Source of the DNA: Chara braunii
Taxonomy: Eukaryota > Streptophyta > Charophyceae > Charales > Characeae
Assembly (NCBI GenBank): GCA_003427395.1
Contig: BFEA01000204.1
Span: forward strand, 899,667-922,835
Direction: 5' to 3'
DNA: 23,169 bases
Shown here: piece after piece, positions 17,842-23,169 of the stretch
Position numbering within the stretch: position 1 is the first letter of the stretch
Layout: each line of letters opens with the position of its first letter
Notes under the pieces: generated by a model
What the model saw: only the letters and a program-made list of their open reading frames with translations
Told to the model about the DNA's origin: nothing
Databases searched by the model: none
Made by a program: the position numbers and the translations under genes

Positions 17842-18208
17842 TCAACGCAGGGTGCAGCTCAGCGCTGCCCCTGTTCTTGTACAACACGGGATGTAGCTCT
17901 GCACTGACTTTGTTCGTATACAGCACGGGGGTGCAGCTCTGCACTGGCTCTGTTCGTATACAGCACCGGGGTGCAGCTCTGCACTGACCCTATTCGTATA
18001 CAACACTGGGGTGCAGCTCTGCACTAGCCCTGTTCGCATACAACACTGGGGTGCAGCTCTGCACTGGCCCTGTCCGTATACAACACTAGGGTGCAGCTTT
18101 GCACTGGCCCTGTTCGTATACAACACGGGTGTATAGTTGTCCACTCCCTATTCAAACAGAGCACAGGATGCAGTTCTACTTAGCCCCTGTGCAAATACTG
18201 CACGAGGT
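17842..18208. repeat. 40-bp tandem repeat array 2 (about 9 units)
   Basis: The anchor GTGCAGCTCT (with variants) occurs at 17852, 17891, 17931, 17971, 18011, 18051, 18091, 18131 and about 18169. Most steps are exactly 40 bp. The middle units are nearly identical (GGGGTGCAGCTCTGCACT ... TTCGTATACAACACT), while the edges are diverged, as expected of unequal-exchange arrays. The sequence differs from array 1 although the period is the same. Open frames on both strands follow from the repeat. Confidence 0.95.
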
Positions 18209-18270
18209 CTTTATTTTTTGTCACTGATGAGCTGAGAAGTGACTAGTCAAACAATGGTTGGTGACACAAC

Positions 18271-18880
18271 CAAAATTAAATAGGTAAATAAATAAATGAA
18301 TAAATCAAATTAACTTAATGTTCTCTTTTGCATTAGCGGCGCCCTGATCACACGTGGCCTTCACTTATGGCCTGGGCATCATTGGCCGCAGCGTGCTTGT
18401 GTGATCAGCCAACCAAAAGTTAATCACTAGATATAATAAAATAAAATTAAATAAATCATTGTCGTTGAGTGTCGCAGCAGTGTACAACACGTGGCCTTCA
18501 CTCAGGGCCTGGGCATCATTGCCCGCAGCGTGCTTGTGTGATCAGCCAATCAGAAGCTGATCACCAAATAAGATGAAATAAAATAAAATAAATAAATCAC
18601 TCTCTTTGCGTGTGGCAGCGGTGTACAGCACGTGGCCTTCACTTAGGGCCTCGGCATCGCTGTCGCAGTGAGTGTGTGATCAGCCAATCAGAAGCTGATC
18701 ACCAAATAAGATGAAATAAAATAAAATAAATAAACCACTCTCTTTGCATGTGGCAACGGTATACAGCACGTGGCCTTCACTTAGGGCCTCGGCACCGCTA
18801 CCGCAGCGAGTGTGTGATCAGCCAATCAGAAGTTGATCACCAAATAAGATGAAATAAAATAAAATAAATAAATTAACTTA
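18271..18880. repeat. ~138-bp tandem repeat, four units with internal stem-loop
   Basis: CACGTGGCCTTCACT anchors four units at 18351, 18488, 18629 and 18767 (steps 137, 141 and 138). Each unit has a GC-rich half (CACGTGGCCTTCACTTAGGG onward), a stem-loop of type GTGATCAGC-9 nt-GCTGATCAC, and an A-rich half of AAATA/AAATAA repeats. An extra A-rich half precedes unit 1 (18271-18320). The last three units are closer to each other than to the first. The array ends within a few bases of the LINE start at about 18881. Confidence 0.93.
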
Positions 18881-18882
18881 AC

Positions 18883-20061
18883 TGGGAAGCAGATCGAGAA
18901 GAAGGTAGGTGGGTCTATCTACTAGCGATGTTGGAATTGGAAGTGGTAAGCATTTTAAACGTATATGCTCCCAATGAACCGACGACACGTCAAAACTTTT
19001 TTGAGTCCCTTAAAGCCAAATTACCTGTAGGTATCCCTACGATTTTAGTCAACGATTTCAACGCGGCCCCTGACCGCTGGATGGATAGATGGAAAATCCC
19101 AACACCTTGCCCAATTTATATAGAAAATGATAAGAGACTAATCGCGGATCTATCACAATCTCTTAATCCCTTCGATACCTTTTGGAGAGAATTCCCCACT
19201 GACCGCCGTTTTACCTGTTTCCGAAAGAACAGTACAGAACGGGCAACCAAGTCTCGTATAGACCTAATACTCATCTCGAAGGAGCTACAAGGGGCTCTTC
19301 AAATGGCAGAAATATTCCCTCGCAGCCCCTACCCGGGCCTGGATCACGTGATGTGTCTTGCGATCTTCTCCTTCAGGAAAAAAACAGACCAGGGTAGGGG
19401 ATTTTATAAGCTAAACACATCCCTCTTAACTATCCATCGCTTCAATACCTACCTCCATGAAGTGTGGTCCTTTTGGCAGGAACAAAGAGACCAAATCCAA
19501 GACAAAATATTGTGGTTCAACAACGGCCTGGCTTTCTTAGGTCGCAAGTGCAATGAATACTCAAAACTGCTCGCAGCACGTCGCCACGCCGAAGAAATAA
19601 ACTTGCAACATCAACTACAACACCTGCAACAGCAGGAAAATGAAACAGACGAACATCAAGAAGAGCTAGCTAGAATTATTCAGAACATGGAAGCCTGCTT
19701 CATTTGTTTTATGGAACATCGATGGCAGGGCATGAGAATCCGGGGTAAGCTCTCCAACCATAATATGGAGGGAGCTATGGATGCAAGGTTCTTTGCCATG
19801 GGCAAGGCCAAGTTAGGGAGGTCGGTAATTGAAGCCTTAGAGGACCCCAATTCTAACCAAGGACCCTTGCTTACATCTACAGCTGCCTGCACAAAAATAG
19901 CAAGGGACTTCTATCAGACCTTGTTCACATCAGAATATGGGAATCAACCTGGGTCCCAGCGCTTGGAGGAAATCGACGACTTCTTGCGCCCACTCACCAA
20001 AACTCTTACAGAGCAACAAAAAAATAGTTTGGATAGGCCTTTTTCGAAGGAGGAAATATGA
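18883..20061 (+). pseudogene. LINE ORF2, AP endonuclease part and linker
   Basis: Frame 1 is open from about 18883; the first ATG (18928) lies inside the domain and is not a true start. Numbering from it, residues 9-16 (ILNVYAPN), 40-48 (LVNDFNAAP), 109-117 (SRIDLILIS) and 138-141 (LDHV) correspond to the exonuclease-endonuclease-phosphatase fold that nicks target DNA. The Gly normally before the DFN motif is Asn42 and the Ser usually preceding the final Asp-His is Leu138; Asp43, Asp112, Asp139 and His140 remain. The N-terminal catalytic Asn and Glu motifs are missing through truncation. Residues about 215-255 are Gln/Glu-rich and likely coiled-coil. The frame ends at TGA 20059-20061, and the next codons (TTLMQMEEEKTLGIDGLPKEFW) continue the protein, so the stop is a mutation, plausibly CGA to TGA. 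Confidence 0.87.
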
Positions 20062-21390
20062 ACAACATTAATGCAAATGGAAGAGGAAAAAACCCTAGGC
20101 ATAGATGGACTCCCCAAGGAATTCTGGGAATCGATGTGGGCACGCCACAGGACAGACAGGGGAGCTGGTGGGGCAAGGAGTGCTGACGCTTCTTTACAAA
20201 AAAGGGGAACGCACTAATATAAAAAATTAGTAAATTACAGACCTATCACCCTGCTCACGGTGGTCTACAAGATGATGGCCAAAGCACTGGCCAACCGCAT
20301 GGCATCAGTAATGGTGGATATTATTCACCCTGACCAAATGGGATTCATTGAAGGAAGGAATATCCACGATAACATCCTCCTGGTCAATGAGATGATCAAG
20401 CTATCCAGACAATCAAAGAATAATGCAGCTATTATCTTTATTGATTTTGAAAAAGCATATGACCATGTGGACTGGCTTTTCCTATATAGGTGTCTGGACA
20501 AACTCAACTTTGGACAAGATTTAAGACGATGGATAAAGATTCTCCACTCAAATGCAACAACCAGGGTCGTGGTGAACGGCAACCTGGCCCCCCCAATCAA
20601 TCTTCAGAGATCAGTCAGACAGGGAGACCCCATAGCCCCATACCTTTTTGCCATAATAATGGAAGCATTAGCAACCAACCTGAGAACACATAAGGATATT
20701 AAACGAATCCGGGTATCTGCAATGCCTGAGGAGGCAATCCTGGTTTACTCATTGTTTGCCAACGACCTAACTCTGATGGTGGACGCCTCCAAGGAATCAA
20801 TGGAGGAGGTACAATACATGATGGATCGATTCTGCAAGCTGTCGGGTATGAAAAAGTTAACTGGGGAAACAAAACCCAAGGATGGTGTATCCACCACCAA
20901 GGAGTGAGACCTCCAGAGCAACAGGCTCAAATGACTCCCCAAGGAAGCCCCCATTAGAGTGTTGGGCATATCGATGACGGCAGAAGGCAGACCAACCACC
21001 AACAACGAATGGATTGCAAACCCACCACTAGCAAAGATGACACTCCGTAAAGACAAACACACCTCATTGTTTGGGCGCTCCTTGATAATCAATAACGTGG
21101 TGCTGGCCTCGTTGTGGTACAAGTCTGCAATCTGGGCTCTGGATAAGAATGCCTTACGCCCACTGAAGCGCCAGATAACAGCCTTTCTGTGGAGAAGTGA
21201 CCATGAAAAACTAAACGTGATCAATCGAGTGGCATGGCATTCTATAATTCAACCCCTTTTGGCCTTTTCTCCTCAACGCATGGAGAAGCCTCCCCCTACC
21301 GGACAAAACCCCGCCAGACAGATGGGACGAGGCTCGACAACCCCTCTTTGGCAAAAGATGGGCGGTAGATTCGAGAGGACAGACTCTCCA
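20062..21390 (+). pseudogene. LINE ORF2, reverse transcriptase
   Basis: The RT copies LINE RNA at the nicked target. After the broken stretch 20062-20240 (GIDGLPKEFW; then LLYKKGERTNIKN in another frame; NYRPITLL back in frame 1) the palm is open from 20260 to 20907: HPDQMGFIEGRNIHDNI, motif A FIDFEKAYDHVDW (Asp at 20443-20445, retained), SVRQGDPIAPYLFAIIMEAL, and motif C LFANDLTLM, where the first catalytic Asp is Asn (AAC 20761-20763). Frame slippage near 20850 is followed by a stop at 20905-20907. Frame 1 resumes at 20959 with the thumb (LGISM, SLFGRSLIINNVVLASLWYKSAIWAL, ITAFLW). A further frameshift lies near 21260-21390. Loss of the motif C Asp should abolish polymerase activity. Confidence 0.9.
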
Positions 21391-21394
21391 TTAC

Positions 21395-22835
21395 ATGGAC
21401 TCTCCCTGGCAGGGATGGATCAAACGAGGGGTAACAAGGGTGATAGATATATGGGATATAGAGAAGAAAGACTGGATAGGTCCTAACCAGCTACGGAAGA
21501 GGCTGAGGTACTGCCACCGGCCACATGAAGCCTTGGAGGCAATAGTGGAAAAGATCCCCCTGGCTTGGTGGAGAACCCTTCGCAAAGGCCCCACCCTGCA
21601 AAAATCAGACATTCAGGGGGCGACAAGGACATGTGGGCAGCGTAGTCTGCTGCTTCCCTGAAGAAACAATAGTAGTAAGCCTGTTCCATGTAGGACGGGA
21701 GAACATAATCCAAAGGAACAACCCGGAAGAAACTATAGTATGCCAAAAAGAGGAGCTGTTCAGAATCAGAGTACTCAAGGAGAAAACGCAATGGATAGCC
21801 TACCCGCCCAGCTCCCCGATCCACCAACTAGCCCTGGACCCGTCGGAATGGACATGGATAACCTAAATGGGGAAGGGTAAGAAATGCATTAAAACACTCT
21901 ATGGGCTAACAATTAAGTCAACCTACATACTGCTAAGACCAACAATAAACCTTCGAGACCAGGTAGAGGAACGTTGGAGGAACCACTTAAATGTCGGTAA
22001 AGAGGATCTTAGACCCATCAAGTGGTTTAGGATGGCCAAGGCAAAACCGCCCAAGATCGCCTCCCTTCAATGGCAGATTGAACACCGCTGTCTACCGACC
22101 AATAACTGGCTGATAGATAGAACATCCCTGGAGCAGAGAGGGCGCACCCTCCCCTAGTGCAAGTTGTGTATAAACGCGTTCCTGTCTAGGAAAAGACCGG
22201 AAACTATTGAGCACATATTTCTTCAATGTCCAGGCGCACTCTGGCTGTGGAGATGGTGGGACAGAATTTGGGAGCAGCTAGAAACAAACGTCCCGTGGCC
22301 CTGGGACTGGAAGGTGCTACTGTGCGAGGCCTGGCCCAGGAGCCAGTCGGACCAACCTAGCGAATTCACTGAAAACATGTTTAGAGTGGGACGAAGGGCG
22401 GTGCTCTGGGCACTCTGGAGACGACGCTGTACTTTTGAAATGGAGGGAGCCAGACTAGAAGGACCCGAATTCACAGAAAGCACACAACAACAGATCCAAA
22501 CAGAAATAACCGAAAAATGGAATGAGGTCAAATCACAGATCAGACCCCTTGCCAGAAAAAAATGCATCCAACAAAAAATTCAGGAATTGAGCTCAAGTTG
22601 GCTTGGGGGATCCAATGGGGGGAGGATAGGGAAGGTAGAATGGAAAGGGGAGCATCACAAATCCGGGGAGGACCACGGGAGATTGGAGACTGTAAGAGAT
22701 TACCGACTGATATTCCATGAATGGATCAAAATTGATACAGCTATCCCTCTGAAGCCCCCGGGAGAATTCCCAGATTTCTTTCCCCCCCCCTCAAACTGTC
22801 TTGTAGAAATGCAGTGGTATGGGAAGGATGGATGA
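21395..22835 (+). pseudogene. LINE ORF2 C-terminal region with zf-RVT zinc finger
   Basis: Frame 2 (21395-21630: GWIKRGVTRVIDIWD, EKIPLAWWRTLRKGPTL) passes to frame 3 (about 21633-22835), which has stops at 21864-21866 and 22155-22157. Frame 3 contains KSTYILLRP, SLQWQIEHRCLPT, then the zf-RVT motif C-K-L-C (22158-22169) with ETIEHIFLQC, giving C-x2-C...H-x4-C, all four ligands present. It is followed by LWLWRWWDRIW and ENMFRVGRRAVLWALWRRRC. The tail (EITEKWNEVKSQI, SSSWLGGSNGGRIG, DYRLIFHEWIKID) is shared with the older relic at 3660-4830, showing it is a real conserved part of the family's ORF2. The frame ends at 22833-22835. Confidence 0.88.
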
Positions 22836-23169
22836 ATTCAAGGGGAGTGGTGGTGGTGGCCAGAGGATAGAAGGTCTTTATAGAGGCAGGGAGGAATTAG
22901 CGTGTAACTGTTGGGCGAAGAGTTTCTCCCCCTCCCCCTTTATCCCCCTTTTTTTCATGCTCTGCTCAGTCAATCCCCTGTTTTCTCTAAGTCCAGTCAT
23001 CATCAGGCAGTACAGCTAGAACTGGGTCTGATAGAGGAAGGGAGGAACTAGTGTGTAACCGCATATATCTGGTGCCCGGTTATGGGTGAAGAGGTTCTCC
23101 TCCCTTTCAGGCCCTGCTCAGTCAATCCCCTGGTCTCCAGGGCAATCAATGCTGGCAGGAACCTCTCTC
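22836..23169. repeat. LINE 3' flank or 3' UTR with imperfect ~151-bp duplication
   Basis: TAGAGG[C/A]AGGGAGGAA occurs at 22881 and 23032, each followed by [C/T]GTGTAAC. CTGCTCAGTCAATCCCCTG occurs at 22962 and 23114. The spacing is 151-152 bp, so the segment is an imperfect tandem duplication with indels in the middle. No gene is seen. It may be the LINE's 3' untranslated region. Confidence 0.7.

Larger units (their letters stand above)
18881..22835 (+). mobile_element. 5'-truncated LINE (non-LTR retrotransposon)
   Basis: This is ORF2-like sequence in the order AP endonuclease, reverse transcriptase, thumb/connection, zf-RVT, as in plant L1-like LINEs. It lacks ORF1 and the N-terminal part of the endonuclease, beginning near GRWVYLLAM at about 18904, which fits the usual 5' truncation of LINE insertions. 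Several stops and frameshifts break it. The 3' end is not fixed: no poly(A) tail or target-site duplication is evident before the window ends. The relic at 3660-4830 belongs to the same family. Confidence 0.88.

Noticed and set aside
17842-18144. Minus-strand open frame with a repeated peptide
   Set aside because: A by-product of the 40-bp array; both strands are open for the same reason.
16031-18208. CRISPR-like array
   Set aside because: Units are contiguous tandem repeats with no unique spacers, in eukaryotic-looking DNA and with no cas genes.

Overview
The window looks like repeat-rich intergenic DNA from a eukaryotic nuclear genome. Nearly everything recognisable is retroelement or satellite sequence. 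There are no bacterial gene arrays, no operon-like spacing, no tRNA or rRNA gene, and no cellular gene I can support. The chromodomain Ty3/Gypsy elements, the zf-RVT-type LINEs and the assembly gap fit a large, transposon-loaded plant or green-algal (streptophyte) genome. My impression is a charophyte alga, but I cannot confirm that from the sequence alone.

Layout. Positions 1-1025 hold the 3' end of a Ty3/Gypsy chromovirus pol gene (integrase core, GPY/F module, chromodomain), broken by a frameshift. Positions 1026-2150 are noncoding, with a cluster of strong hairpins, a four-copy 56-bp tandem repeat and an (AG)17 microsatellite. Positions 2150-3659 are low-complexity DNA with a 2 x 76-bp duplication. 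Positions 3660-4830 are the decayed 3' part of a LINE. Positions 4831-5668 are unassigned.

Positions 5673-14669 are a structurally complete but coding-dead Ty3/Gypsy LTR retrotransposon. It has two ~1-kb LTRs, a candidate Met-tRNA primer binding site, a polypurine tract abutting the 3' LTR, and matching AAAG flanks as the probable target-site duplication. Inside, gag, protease, reverse transcriptase, RNase H, integrase and a chromodomain-like tail follow in canonical order, with many stops, frameshifts, small deletions and lost catalytic residues. A 510-base assembly gap (11770-12279) interrupts it.

Positions 14674-16030 are unassigned. Positions 16031-18880 are a composite satellite block: a 40-bp array, about 1.1 kb of degenerate ~20-bp repeats, a second unrelated-looking 40-bp array, and four ~138-bp units that each carry a stem-loop. 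Directly against the last unit begins a 5'-truncated LINE (about 18881-22835: endonuclease, reverse transcriptase, zf-RVT) of the same family as the remnant at 3660-4830. Its 3' flank carries an imperfect ~150-bp duplication.

None of the coding pieces appears functional. The reverse transcriptases of the LTR element and of the intact-length LINE have each lost the same catalytic aspartate by an apparent CpG-to-CpA change, consistent with decay of methylated, silenced elements. I found no convincing undescribed gene system. The best leads are the 20/40-bp satellite block, the 138-bp stem-loop repeat beside the LINE, and the hairpin cluster at 1083-1267.
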